64,000 bases of DNA from Prorocentrum cordatum (Eukaryota > Sar > Dinophyceae > Prorocentrales > Prorocentraceae). The stretch is taken from contig CAUYUJ010016305.1 of NCBI GenBank assembly GCA_963575745.1, forward strand, positions 147,001 through 211,000. Reading direction: 5' to 3'. This document shows, piece after piece, positions 33,601 through 44,701 of this stretch. The notes beneath the pieces are model-generated. The model saw only the letters and a program-made list of their open reading frames with translations, was not told the origin of the DNA and did no database searches. Numbering within the stretch: position 1 is the first letter of the stretch; the number at the start of each line of letters is the position of its first letter. The position numbers were made by a program, and so were the translations under genes.

Positions 33601-36600
33601 GCGTTCCCCGATTGAACCACTTATTGCGGACAGCAACGCCCGGCCAATCTTCATCGGCGGCGAATGCACGCGACAACAACATCATCAATACCTTCCAAAT
33701 TTTGTTCACCATTCCTGGACGGCGCGGGTGGGATGCCAGAGTGCATGGCGTAGATTACGACACGTGGGTCGCACGAGCTGCGCCCCCTTCACGTTTAGGC
33801 GGTTTGGGGCTCAGGGGCTCTCGGCGGACTGCCCCAGCGGCTTACTGGGCTAGCTGGGCTGACTCACTGGCAAGCCTGGTAAATGGGTTCCCAAATGTTG
33901 GACGCGACATCTTACGCCATCGTCGGGCCCTTTCCCGGGGGGGCCTTCAAGCGTTGGACAACTACCGCGCATGCCTGGCAGCAGCGGAAGCGGCGGGGCG
34001 AACTTGCGACAATGCTGGGTGGCATAACCGCCCTTTCTGGGATTTTTTGGCCGCAGGAGGGCGGGCCCCAGAACTACCGCACAACAGCATGGAGCTCGGT
34101 GATTGGACCCGCGGATGGCAATGCCATGCGTCCTACAAACTGGAATCGGTTGCCTACGCGTCCCTGGTGCATACTCTTGCGGGCGGGGACGGAGCTCGCC
34201 GAAACGCTGCCACAACTGGGCAATCACGTCTACGGTCATGTATGGGCCCGTATGCGGCTACCTGGCTCACAGTCTGCCCAACCACATATATCCTGACGTT
34301 ACAAAACCCACATATGATGTGTGCAATCAGACGACGGCTGGGTATCGGCGTACTGTGTGACGGGGAAGACCCACATTGACATTCAAAAATTAGCCTGGCG
34401 AAGGACCCAACCATATGCAACTGTGAATACCGCAAGTGTGAATATCGTTTTCGGCTGCGCTACCTCTGGGTAGTGGAGACGCATGCGAACACCCCCACTG
34501 GGGCCTTCGGTGGAGCTCCCTATGGGGCTACGAAACGCTGCCCTGGGTGGGGGAACCGCATGCAGGCAGCCCCACTGGGGCCTTCGGTGAAGCTCCCTGT
34601 GGGGCCACGAAACGCTGCCCTTGGTGGGGGAACCGCATGCGGGCACCCCCACCCCATACGAAACGCTGCCCTGGGTGGGGGAACCGCATGTGGACACCCC
34701 CACTGGGGCCTTCGGTGGAGCTCCCTCTGGGGCCACGAAACGCTGCCCTGGGTGGGGGAACCGCATGTGGACACCCCCACTGGGGCCTTCGGTGGAGCTC
34801 CCTATGGGGCCACGAAACGCTGCCCTGGGTGGGGGAACCGCATGTGGACACCCCCACTGGGGCCTTCGGTGGAGCTCCCTATGGGGCCACGAAACGCTGC
34901 CCTGGGTGGGGGAACCGCATGTGGACACCCCCACTGGGGCCTTCGGTGGAGCTCCCTATGGGGCTACGAAACGCTGCCCTGGGTGGGGGAACCGCATGTG
35001 GACACCCCCACTGGGGCCTTCGGTGGAGCTCCCTATGGGGCCACGAAACGCTGCCCTGGGTGGGGGAACCGCATGCGACACCCCCACTGGGGCCTTCGGT
35101 GGAGCTCCCTATGGGGCCACGAAACGCTGCCCTGGGTGGGGGAACCGCATGTGGACACCCCCACTGGGGCCTTCGGTGGAGCTCCCTATGGGGCCACGAA
35201 ACGCTGCCCTTGGGGGAACCGCATGTGGACACCCCCCTGGGGCCTTCGGTGGAGCTCCCTCTGGGGCTACGAAAGCTCCCGCTGCCCTGGGTGGGGGAAC
35301 CGCATGTGGACACCCCCACTGGGGCCTTCGGTGGAGCTCCCTGGGGCTACGAAACGCTGCCCTGGGTGGGGGAACCGCATGTGGACACCCCCACTGGGGC
35401 CTTCGGTGGAGCTCCCTATGGGGCCACGAAACGCTGCCCTGGGTGGGGGAACCGCATGTGGACACCCCCACTGGGGCCTTCGGTGGAGCTCCCTATGGGG
35501 CCACGAAACGCTGCCCTGGGTGGGGGAACCGCATGTGGACACCCCCACTGGGGCCTTCGGTGGAGCTCCCTCTGGGGCTACGAAACGCTGCCCTGGGTGG
35601 GGGAACCGCATGTGGACACCCCCACTGGGGCCTTCGGTGGAGCTCCCTCTGGGGCTACGAAACGCTGCCCTGGGTGGGGGAACCGCATGTGGACACCCCC
35701 ACTGGGGCCTTCGGTGGAGCTCCCTATGGGGGAAACGCTGCCCTGGGGGAACCGCATGTGGCATGGGGCTACGAAACGCTGCCCTGGGTGGGGGAACCGC
35801 ATGTGGACACCCCCACTGGGGCCTTCGGTGGAGCTCCCTCCTACGAACGCTGCCCTGGGTGGGGACCGCATGTGGACACCCCCACTGGGGCCTTCGGTGG
35901 AGCTCCCTATGGGGCTACGAAACGCGTGAGAGGTGTGCCGAGAGCAGAGGCAAGGAGGGGGAGGAGGGCGAGGAGGAGGAGAAACGCGGGGCACCGTCTC
36001 TTCAAAACGAGGACCCAACACCACAGGATGGTTGGGAATGACATCGAACCACAACGCCAGGCTCAACACGATACATACGTGGATGGTGTCAGCTTGGCGA
36101 CAAGTCCTTACCGAAGCAGGCGCTATGATCCCAGACCGCAACGTCGAACGACTCCTGCGGGAAACGCACGTGCCTGTGCCCCCAGCTGATCAACGACGAT
36201 TGGATCTGATAGCACCTTGCCTCAATGTGGCGCGAGGTTTGCCGCTCTTCTGCGGCGTCACCATCCTGGCGCCTCTCAAGAGGAACGGGATGCCGCGACC
36301 AGGGGCCAGCAATAGATCTGGTGGGCTTCTGGAGCAAGCCGAACGCGAAAACAACGAAACTTATCGTGAAGTCACTACCACCGGGCTAGGATCTTCACAC
36401 TGCTTGGGATGCGAAGTCTTCGGACAATGGGGAAATCAAGCGGTGGAATTGGTGCCGGCCTTGGCGCGGGAGAAATGCAGACAACTACCACTACGGATCA
36501 GAAAAGGCACTACTATGGGGTTGCTACACAGATGGTGGGGGTTACTAGGCACTACCTTGCAACGATCCGTGGCGCATGCCGTTTTACATGAGCATGCCGA

Positions 36601-36661
36601 CCTACCCACCACGCAGATCGAACCTGAGTGCCCTATCAGTGAGCTGCCAGTGGTTGCGTAG
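30610..36661 (+). pseudogene. LINE-type retrotransposon, copy 2, split by a satellite insertion
   Basis: Same family as the minus-strand copy at 16310-21190. Frames in order: 30617-30844 (EPLSPGRAECDPPPP), 30983-31483 (RGAMSDLDDDSD, HQWSAFNVPIFW), 31627-32394 (RLIDNVFQITIAARGV, PTAHGGPAGERDLRRRIGLF), 32425-33216 (RT: GGLWGSRYEH, DGVGAFDH at 32965-32988, GGEQGDALMPALF), 33249-34379 (C-terminal region, SRLGGLGLRGSRRTAPAAYW) and, beyond the insertion at 34390-36038, the end (VERLLRETHVPVPPADQRRL to LGTTLQRSVAHAVL, stop near 36659). Motif B is intact, but motif C reads YMGDVYV (33246-33266) instead of YLDD, losing the first catalytic Asp. With the frameshifts this copy is dead. The TCC-rich family tail follows the stop. 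Confidence 0.82.
34390..36038 (-). mobile_element. Mobile satellite element, copy 1, inside LINE copy 2
   Basis: The plus strand starts TTAGCCTGGCGAAGGACCCA and ends ACCACAGGATGGTTGGGAA. I report it as minus because in that reading it begins TTCCC and ends CTAA. Between the ends: about 110 bp of unique left sequence, about 18 tandem units of 77 bp (34500-35920), a short purine-rich stretch (35935-35985) and the block GTCTCTTCAAAACG, ACCCAACACCACAGGATGG. Inverted CCCAACCAT/ATGGTTGGG words lie close to each end but at different distances. The LINE protein reads DPH before the insertion and HSK then MTSNHNAR across it, matching DPHGHSRMTTNHQGR in the uninterrupted copy, so the insertion added no target duplication. 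There is no gene inside. Long frames in all six frames reflect the stop-free unit. Confidence 0.8.
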
Positions 36662-36905
36662 GATACGGGGCACGGCCGGTGCCTCTCCTCCCTCTTTTCT
36701 CCTCCTCCTCCTCCTCCTCCTCCTCCTCCTCCTCCTCCTCCTCCTCCTCCTCCTCCTCCTCCTCCTCCTTCTTCGCTGCTTAACCGCACTCTGGTGGCTT
36801 CGCTGGGCCGGTGTTTCACCGCGCTTTGGTTTTCAGGATGGCACTTTGCAATGTGCGTGCGCTGCGTGTGGGAAAAGCATCAGGGTTTGGTTTTCATTTT
36901 TTTCC
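36662..36905 (+). repeat. LINE copy 2 3' tail with (TCC)n
   Basis: TCC tract (36698-36770), then TTCGCTGCTTAACCGC, CTCTGGTGGC, GGTGTTTCACC, CAGGATGGCACTTTG and GTGCGTGCGCTGCG, matching the tail at 4596-4780. Confidence 0.8.
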
Positions 36906-38040
36906 AATCCCGGTGTTCTTGGTTTCAATGCCGGCTTTTGGTTGCAATAACAAGCGATTTATTTTCAATGCTGGTGTGGTTTTGGTGTCATGTTTGGTCA
37001 TCTCTCTCGTTTTCTCTTCCTTCTGTCCTCTTTTCTTTCGGTCCAATTTTTCTTGGTATTGCTTCCTTCTTGTCTTCTTTCCGTCCTCTCACTCCTCTTT
37101 TGGTCTTCTTTTCCTTCAGTATTTTCCTTCTTCCGTCCTTTCCTCTCTCGGTCTTCTCTTCCTTCCGAGCGTCTTCCCGTCATCTCGTCCATCCTCTCGT
37201 TGTTCTCAATCTTTTCTTCTTTATAGAATCTCTTCTTTCCAATTTCTCCTCTCTCCCGTCCTTTCTTTCTTCCGTTGTTTCCTCTTTTCGTCCTCTCTTG
37301 TTGTTCAGTTTTCTCTTCCTTCAATTTTTGGTTTTTCTATGTATTTTCTTTCTGCTGTCCTCTCTTCTTCAGTATTATTTTCCATATTATGTTATTTTTT
37401 TGTTCTTGTCTTGCTATTTTCTTTTCTTTATGTTTCCTCTTCTTTCTGCCCTCATCTCCTTTTGGTTGTCCTTGCTTCCTTTCCAATGTTTTTGTTCCTG
37501 ATTGTTTTTGTCTGTGTCTCATTTCCCCTGCGTGTTTTTGGCCGCCATCTACGGGCCCATCTCCCATTGGCATTGACCCCGACCCTGGAACGTGTGTTGA
37601 AGAGGTGTTGCACCGACAGCATATGTTCTCTGCGTCTTGCAAATATTCTCTTCTTCGTAACATCAGCAGTGAATATCCAAAGCAAGCGGCAGAACAAATA
37701 ACACACTACGAACACCAGAAGGAGAATGGAGACGACAACCTCACCTCCGCGAGCGGACAAGAAACCTCGCGCAAATTAGCTTCCGCGGCGAATCTGTGAA
37801 TGTAACTCTGCGATGCGTGCGCGTACGAGGGCATGTACTGAAGAGCATTTGGTTGCATTACTCATTTGCCATAGAGTTCTGCTCATGGGCATGGCCTTTT
37901 TCCCAATTCATTCCGCGCAATTTCAGCGCGCACAATATTGTTATCCCCTTCGGCCCACTTGCTAGGTGTTTCCATTGTCGCCCTAATCATGCCATGCGTC
38001 ACCAAAAAGCGAATTTGTTTTACATTCTCCATGAAAGGAC
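36906..38040. other. Pyrimidine-rich unique DNA, no gene recognised
   Basis: 36990-37480 is strongly C/T-rich with loose repeats of CTTTCCGTCCTCTC and TTCTTTTCCTTC. 37480-38040 is ordinary AT-rich spacer. Hydrophobic Phe/Leu/Ser-rich frames here follow from the composition. Confidence 0.5.
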
Positions 38041-38235
38041 CGCGCCGAACCGACGACCGAGAACCGTGACCGAACCGGACCGAACCGGTCCAAAACCAGG
38101 AACGTAGAAAACCGAACCGGACCGAACCGAATTCATTCAGAACCGAACCGGCGAGAACCGAACCGAACCAGAACCGGAACCGAACCGGAACCGGGCCCCT
38201 GAGCCGAACCGACGGGAACCGAACCGAACCCCTTT
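38041..38235 (+). repeat. AACCG-type satellite, left block
   Basis: Irregular repeats of GAACCGAACCGG and GGACCGAACCG. A second block in the same orientation lies at 40565-40755. Confidence 0.85.
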
Positions 38236-38505
38236 CCCCTCCGGTCCGGACCCCAGGACCCCGATGACCCCCAGGACTCCGGGACCCCGATGACCCCAGA
38301 ACCTCCCGAAGATTCCCGCGACCCCGATGACCCCCAGAACCCCAGGACCCCCGGGACCCCAAAACCCCAGGACCCCAGGACCCAAGGACCCAAGGACCCC
38401 CGGGACCCCAGGGCCCCAGGACCCAGGACCCCAGGACCCCCAGACCCGGGGCCCCAGGGCCCAAGGACCCCCGGGACCCCCGGGACCCCAGGCCCCAGGT
38501 CGTTG
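38236..38505 (+). repeat. GGACCCC minisatellite
   Basis: Units of about 9-15 bp (CCCCAGGACC, GACCCCGATGACCCC, GGGACCCC) repeat loosely and grade from the AACCG block into the sequence before the (GAC)n tract. Confidence 0.8.
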
Positions 38506-38545
38506 GAGTCCACCGAGTCGAGCACCTGGCTGGCGGGCGCGCGCA

Positions 38546-38546
<1 letters not shown>

Positions 38547-38617
<71 letters not shown>
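38547..38617 (+). repeat. (GAC)n microsatellite
   Basis: About 24 pure GAC units. Confidence 0.95.
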
Positions 38618-38618
<1 letters not shown>

Positions 38619-38689
38619 ACGCTTGCCGACGCCTGCGCCTGCCGACGCCGCCGCCGTCGTTGGTCGTCGTCGGTCCGAGGGTGTTTTTT

Positions 38690-39245
38690 CGTTTGGTTTT
38701 CCTGCTTCTGGCTCCCGCGGGGGCTGACACCGGGCTGGAAGATTCCAAGAAGAAAGGTCCTGGGACCTGTGGGCAGTCTCAGTGGGCACATGTTCTGCAA
38801 CACCACGGTGCGCACCCACTGCGAAGCCAAGACTGAGTCCACAGGCCAGGCTCTCCCGCCGCCGGGCGGCTGGGGGGCTGCCAGCCAATCGGGCGCATCA
38901 ATATGCCCCTGCTGCACGTGGCAGAGCACGTGCGCCCGCATGGCAGACGTGGAGCTGTGCCGCACCAGGACCGCGCCGTCGAAGTGGGCGGACAGCAACT
39001 GGCCCCGAACGACAATACCCCTCACCTCTTCCAGTGGCGCTCCTCTGCATACTTTCCAGAAGCGAGCCCCGTCACTGCCATTCCTGAGAGGGTGGAAGAA
39101 ATCGTGAACAGGTGATTTCACGGGCCGCGCCCGCGCGCGGGCCAAGAGCTCGCCGGGGTCCATGGCGCCGGCGGGCAGCGCCCCCGGAAGCGAGGAACCG
39201 TCGCCCCAGGATGGCGACGAGGCTTGAGGCACCCAATGCCCAAGT
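38690..39245 (-). CDS. Unknown protein-like segment
   Basis: On the minus strand, just after the long (CGT)n tract (read as ACG), the frame gives RWLKLGHWVPQASSPSWGDG, then AMDPGELLARARARPVKS, FWKVCRGAPLEEVRGIVVRG, FDGAVLVRHSSTSAMRAHV and MCPLRLPTGPRTFLLG. Composition is balanced and unlike the repeats on either side, so it may be a real exon or retroposed gene. I recognise no family. The string TTGGCTCAA at its 5' edge (39244-39252, minus) resembles the leader core, a weak hint of the leader-relic layout seen elsewhere. The frame continues into repeats at both ends, so its limits are only approximate. Confidence 0.35.
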
Positions 39246-39267
39246 TTGAGCCAACGTGTGCAAGCGG

Positions 39268-39288
39268 TGCCGTAGTCGACGTCGTCGT

Positions 39289-39343
<55 letters not shown>

Positions 39344-39352
39344 CGTCGTCGT

Positions 39353-39444
<92 letters not shown>

Positions 39445-39492
39445 GGTCGTCGTCGTCGTGGTCGTCGTCGTGGTCGTCGTCGTCGTCGGGGA
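39268..39492 (+). repeat. (CGT)n microsatellite, about 225 bp
   Basis: Nearly pure CGT/GTC with a few CGTCCGT and CGTGGT interruptions. Confidence 0.95.
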
Positions 39493-39595
39493 GGCCCCGG
39501 GATCGTCGGTCCGGGGGGGGACCCCCCTGGGGACCCCCCTCATCGGTCTCCCTCGGAGGTGCAGCAGGGCGCGGCGAAGACGACGACGACGACGA

Positions 39596-39890
39596 CGACC
39601 CCCCCTCGCGGGTGCGACCCCCCTCGCGGGTGCGACCCCCCTCGGGGCTGCGACCCCCTTCGCGGGTGCGACCCCCCTCGGGGCTGCGACCCCCCTCGTG
39701 GGTGCGACCCCCCTCGGGGCTGCGACCCCCCTCGCGGGTGCGACCCCCCTCGCGGGTGCGACCCCCCTCGGGGCTGCGACCCCCCTCGCGGGTGCGACCC
39801 CCCTCGGGGCTGCGACCCCCCTCGCGGGCGCGACCCCCCTCGGGGCTGCGACCCCCCTCGCGGGTGCGACCCCCCTCGGGGCGACGGCGA
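39596..39890 (+). repeat. 18-bp minisatellite, about 16 units
   Basis: Two 18-bp variants, CGACCCCCCTCGCGGGTG and CGACCCCCCTCGGGGCTG, are interspersed. 39493-39595 and 39891-40030 are transitional GC-rich DNA. Confidence 0.92.
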
Positions 39891-40034
39891 CGGCAGCGGC
39901 GAAGGGAGGGGAAGAGCAGGGAAGAGCAGGGGAAGAGCAGGTTGAGGACCCCCCCCGCTGTGGGGGGACAGGGCGGCCGCGACAGAGGGATCGAAGAGCA
40001 GCAGCGCGCGGCAGAGGCAGCGTCGACGTCGACG

Positions 40035-40047
40035 TTTTTTTTTTTTT

Positions 40048-40086
<39 letters not shown>

Positions 40087-40205
40087 GTTTTTGTCTTTCC
40101 TCTTCTTCCGAGGGGGGGCCCATGGGGGGGCCCGGGAACTTAAGTCCGGGGGGGCCCGCGGGTGAGGCCCCAAAGGGGGCCCCGGAAACGCCGGTCCGGA
40201 ACGTC

Positions 40206-40258
<53 letters not shown>

Positions 40259-40500
40259 GGCCGCGGCGGCGGCGGCGCCGAGCAGCGAGGCACCTCGCCA
40301 GGCACGTCGCTGGAGGGCCTCGCGCCTCCACGCCTCCACGTTTCTCCTCCTCCTCCTCCTTATCCTCGTCGTCCTCCTCCTCCATCCTCCGCCTCCGCTT
40401 CCTCCTCCTCCTCGTCGTCCTCCTCCTCCTCGAGCCTCCTCCTCCTCCTCCTCCTCCTCCTCCTCCTCCTCCTCCTCCTCCTCCTCCCCCATCCTCCCTC
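40035..40500 (+). repeat. T, (TTG)n, (GAC)n and (TCC)n tract cluster
   Basis: T15 at 40035, (TTG)n to about 40096, (GAC)n at 40203-40258, a GCG run, then TCC/CTC from about 40340 to 40490. Between them is a stretch of G-run and GGCCC words (40110-40190). Confidence 0.9.
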
Positions 40501-40564
40501 CCTTCTTCTCAATCTGGGTCGTCGCTTATGCAGGCGGGGCGCCCAACGTCGCACCTGACCAGTC

Positions 40565-40755
40565 GGGCCGAACCGAACCGGAGCGGCCACTCGAACCGAA
40601 CCGAACCGGTCGGACCCAACCGCGCGAAAACCGGAACCGAACCGAACCGGCGGCAGGCCCAAGCCGATCCGGCCAAAACCGGACCGATGCCAAACCGAAC
40701 CGGCCAAGCAAAACCGACCGGGCTGCAGAACCGGACCGAACCGAACCGAGCCGAT
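40565..40755 (+). repeat. AACCG-type satellite, right block
   Basis: GAACCGAACCGG-type repeats, same orientation as the block at 38041-38235. 40756-41285 is AT-richer spacer with no recognised gene. Confidence 0.85.
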
Positions 40756-41289
40756 CCCTCCATGTTCTCTCGTGACGTTGGATTGAAACCCCAATTGAGA
40801 ACTACCAACCTTGGGGGGGGAAAAATGTTACATTGCGTATTTCAGGATAATTACCATTGCATGTTCTTATTCATTTTTTGGAGTGCGTCTGCATTTTTCA
40901 CAAAACCTTTTATTGCACACCAAAACAATTAAATCGTATTAGAAGAATGCGCAAGAAATATTCGTGACAGTGAACCTTGCCACTGACCCTTTCCGATCTT
41001 TTCTTTTTTCTTTTTTAATGTATTCTTCTCCCCGTGCCCTCCCTGTGCCTATTTTGACCTCCTTCTCTTCTTCGTTTTTCCTTTAATTTTTCCGCTGTCT
41101 CGTTTTACCCATCTCTTTTTTCGCGGAGACGATACGGAATTCACGTAAAAAACCGGTGAACATTCCCACACATGCGGAAAACAATAACCATGATATTGAA
41201 ACCAATAACGTCGATACCGAAACGTATTCTTGATATGGAAAACTATAAACAGTACCAACACCTATCGTCGATACAGAATCCCCTGCTGC

Positions 41290-41830
41290 CTGACGTTGGT
41301 GTCCACCGCAGGGCCATCAACAACGCTTACGCTTACGACGGCGGCCACGCCAACGTGCACACGGGAACCAACGTGCGACGCCACCGTTTACATCTACGAC
41401 AGCTCCAACAATGGTGCCTACGCTCGCATAAACGCCCGCGTTTACGCCAATATCCGCGCTGCTTCCGACAATACCGGTTTCCATGGCAATGCCAACGTTC
41501 GCGCTTATGCCTACAATGGCTCCGACGACGGCGCCTACGCCAACACGAACACCGGCACCTACGCCAATACCGGCACCAATTCCAACGCCACTATCCATGC
41601 CAATGCCGGCACCACCACTTGCGTTTATCACATGTCCGACGACCAGGCTTACGCCAGCACGGATGTCGGCACCCATGCCCACACTCGCGCTAACTCTGGC
41701 GACGCTGGCATCTTCGGCATTGCCGACGTCATTGCCAACGCCTACGACGGCTCCAACCACGGCGGCTACGCCAAAGCGCACAAGAGCATGGCATTGCCGT
41801 TTGCGCTTCCTACGACGGCTCCGACAAAAT
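41290..41830 (+). repeat. Degenerate (NNNGCC)n minisatellite with about 120-bp higher-order period
   Basis: Six-base words such as TACGCC, AACGCC and GGCACC run through the block. A 30-bp marker (TACGACGGCTCC, GACGACGGCGCCTACGCC) recurs near 41391, 41511, 41628 and 41742, about 115-120 bp apart. A frame at 41230-41994 translates the repeats (YANTGTNSNA) and could be a low-complexity protein, but it needs no function to stay open. Confidence 0.75.
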
Positions 41831-41994
41831 GCCGAGGGGTATTGCAATTACGCGGCTTCAGCCAGAATGTGGAAATATATCCGATGTGTGTAGTGTATCG
41901 GTTCCGCCGATGGAGCATATTACAATATACTGGGATGCTCGCGGTGGTTGTTAACCGCTTGCGTTGGTTATACTTCGGTATATTTTGGATATGA

Positions 41995-42477
41995 TGTGTA
42001 GCCTCACGGAGTTGTGCATAACCAGCATACGCTGCAAATTATATTTCTTTTCGAAGCAACTTACATAACTCCGCTAATCTGGTTAGCGGACTTGTATGAG
42101 CCCAACTAAATAGGTTATTCAGTAAGTTAGCGGGGGCGGAAAACCCCAAGGCGATGCAAGACACGCTGGAGCACCAGGCCACTCGTCCAGGGATCGATCC
42201 CCCGGATTCTATCTGCGAAAGCCCGAGCGGGGATGGGGTAGGGAGGGAAGATGAGCGGCAAGGGGGAGGGACGGGGAGGGGATGAGGGAAGAGGGAAGGG
42301 AAGGGAGGGGAGGGAGGGGGAGGGAGGAGAGGGGAGGGAAAAGGGAGAGGAGGGAGAAGAGGGGCGGGAAAAGTGAGGGAAAGGGGAGACGCCGCCGTCG
42401 TCGAGGCGGATCCGCCCGCAGCGTCCCGCGTCCACTCACTCCTCCCCTCCTCCCCGTCTTCCCCCTCCTCCATTCAT
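41995..42477. other. No gene recognised; purine-rich stretch
   Basis: 42235-42390 is (GGGA)n/(GGGAGG)n-like. The rest is unique. Confidence 0.5.
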
Positions 42478-43545
42478 CATCAGCATTCATCGTCGTCGTC
42501 ATCATCATCAACATATCCATCACCATCATCATAATTATCCTCACCGCCAACAGCATCCCACCACAACCATCATCAGCATCACCATCAGCATTTTTTCGTC
42601 ATCATCAGCAGCATCATCATCACCATCACCATCATCATCATCAGCATCATCAACATCACCAGCACCATCAACATCATCATCATCATCATCACCATCAGCA
42701 CCATCACCATCATCACACTCACCATCAGCATCGTCATCATAAACATGTCCATCACCAGTATCATCATAATCGTCATCACCACCATCAGCATCACACCACC
42801 ACCACCATCACCAGCATCATCATCAGCATCACCAACAACAACACCATCATCACAACCATCAGCAATAGCATCATCATCATCAACATCATCATCACCATCA
42901 TCACCATCATCACCATCATGATCGCCATCACCTTCATCACACTCACCATCATCATCACCGTCACCAACACCATAACCAGCACCATCACCACCATCACCAT
43001 CAACACCCGCATCATCACCATCATCATCATCATCACCAGTCTCATCATCATCACCATCACCGCCATCATCATCACCATCAACATTACCATCACCATCACC
43101 ACCGCCACCATCATCATGATTGATCAGCATCAGCATCATCATAACCATCAACATTAACATCACCATCATCACAATCATCGTGGACCGTCGTCATCACCAT
43201 CGTCGTCACCGTCACCGTCATCCTCGTCATCGTCACCAACACCATCAGCATCAGCATCAGCCTCAGCCTCAACATCAGCATCATCATCACCATCATCATC
43301 GTCGTCGTCATCATCATCACCACCATCACTATCACCATCACCCCCACCATCATCACCATCATCACCATCACAATCATCATCATCATCACCACCACAATAG
43401 CTCACCATTATCAGCATCGTCGTCATCACCACCATCATCATCATCACCATCAGCATCATCATCATCATCACCAGCATCATCACCACCACCATCATCATCA
43501 CCCGCATCACCAAACTCGTCGTCGTAGTCGTCGTCGCCATCGCCA
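42478..43545 (+). repeat. (CAT/CAC)n microsatellite, more than 1 kb
   Basis: Imperfect CAT, CAC and CAG triplets over about 1070 bp, the longest simple repeat in the window. Histidine- and isoleucine-rich frames on plus and methionine- or aspartate-rich frames on minus are artefacts. Confidence 0.95.
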
Positions 43546-43554
43546 TTGTCACCA

Positions 43555-44701
43555 TCCCTCGCATGTTTCGTGGCCCCATCGGTTGCTTCACCACATGGCC
43601 CAATGGCAGGGTTCACATGGCAGCCCCGCCCCGTTTCGGCACACCCCTCACACGTTTCGTGCCCCCAAAAAGATCTCCACCGAAGCTACCAATGGCAAGG
43701 TTCGCATGGCGGCACCAACCCATTTCGGCACACCCCTCACACGTTTCGTGACCCCATAGGATCGCAACCGAAGGCCCCAGTGGCAAAGTTCGAATGGAGG
43801 CCCCGCCACATTTCTGCACACCCTTCCAGTGACCTCAATCGGAGCACAATCGAAAGCCACAGTGGCAAGGTTGGCACGTCGGCCCGCCCCATTTCGGCAA
43901 ACCCCTCACATGTTTCGTGGCTCCAAAGGGAGCTCCACCGAACGCTCCGATGGCAAGGTTCGAATTGCGGCCCCGCCCCATTTCGGCACACGCCTCGTAC
44001 GCTTCGTGGCCCCATAGGAGCTCCACCGGATGCCCCTGCGGCAAGGTTCGCATGGCGGCCCTGCTGCATTTCGGCACACCCCTCACACGTTTCGTGGCTC
44101 CAAAGGGAGCTCCACCGAACGCTCCGATGGCAAGGTTCGAATTGCGGCGCCGCCCCATTTCGGCACACGCTTCACACGTTTCGTGGCCCCATAGGAGCGC
44201 AACCGAAGGCCTCAGTGGCAAAGTTCGAATGGCGGCCCCGCCACATTTCGGCACACCCCTCACACGTTTCGTGGCCCCGAAATGAGCTCCACCGAAGGCC
44301 CGTGGCAAAATTCGCATGGCGGCGCTGCCCCATTTCGGCACACTCTTCACACGTTTCCGTGGCCCCAAAAAGAGGTCCACCGACGGCCCCAATGGCAGGG
44401 TTCGCCTGGCGGCCCCGCCGCACTTCGGCACACTCCTCACACATTTCATGGCCCCATCGCGGGAGCTCCACCACAAGCACGGCGGCCCCGCCCCGTTTCG
44501 GGATACCCCTCACACGTGCCGTGGCCCCAAATGGAGCTACACTCCACCGAAGGCCCCAATGGCTGCGGTCGCGTGCGCCCGCCGCGCTCAGTCCACAACA
44601 CCCCTCACACGCTTCGTGGCCCCATAGGGAGCTCCACCGATGATGATATTCACAACTGCGTTGCTCACAACTTCATATGGTGGTGTCGTTCGCCAGGCTA
44701 A
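43555..44701 (+). mobile_element. Mobile satellite element, copy 3 (5' end not found)
   Basis: About 13 units of about 85 bp (CCCCTCACACGTTTCGTGGC, GGGAGCTCCACCGAAGGC, CCCAATGGCAAGGTTCG) end at 44640. They are followed by CATATGGTGG and TTCGCCAGGCTAA at 44689-44701, the same end as copies 1 and 2, again followed by TT. The opposite end block (ACCCAACACCACAGGATGG) was not found; the array instead borders the CAT microsatellite, matching the order satellite-microsatellite-end block in copy 2. The third element is therefore 5'-truncated, or its limit is hidden beyond the microsatellite. Confidence 0.65.

Noticed and set aside
34383-36041. Long open frames on both strands coding GHPHWGLRWSS-like repeats
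   Set aside because: The 77-bp unit has no stop in any frame and its length is not a multiple of three, so all frames stay open. No start context or non-repeat domain supports a protein.
39240-39256. TTGGCTCAA on the minus strand between a CGT tract and a protein-like segment
   Set aside because: The position fits the leader-relic layout, but nine matching bases are too few to claim a relic.
37883-40492. 869-residue minus-strand frame
   Set aside because: It is a chain of microsatellite translations. Only 38690-39245 has protein-like composition and that was listed separately with low confidence.
42170-42215. Possible tRNA T-arm (GGGATCGATCCCC)
   Set aside because: The TTC core of a T-arm is missing and no acceptor or anticodon stem could be fitted around it.
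42282-43178. His/Ile-rich and Met/Asp-rich frames
   Set aside because: Direct translation of a CAT/CAC microsatellite.
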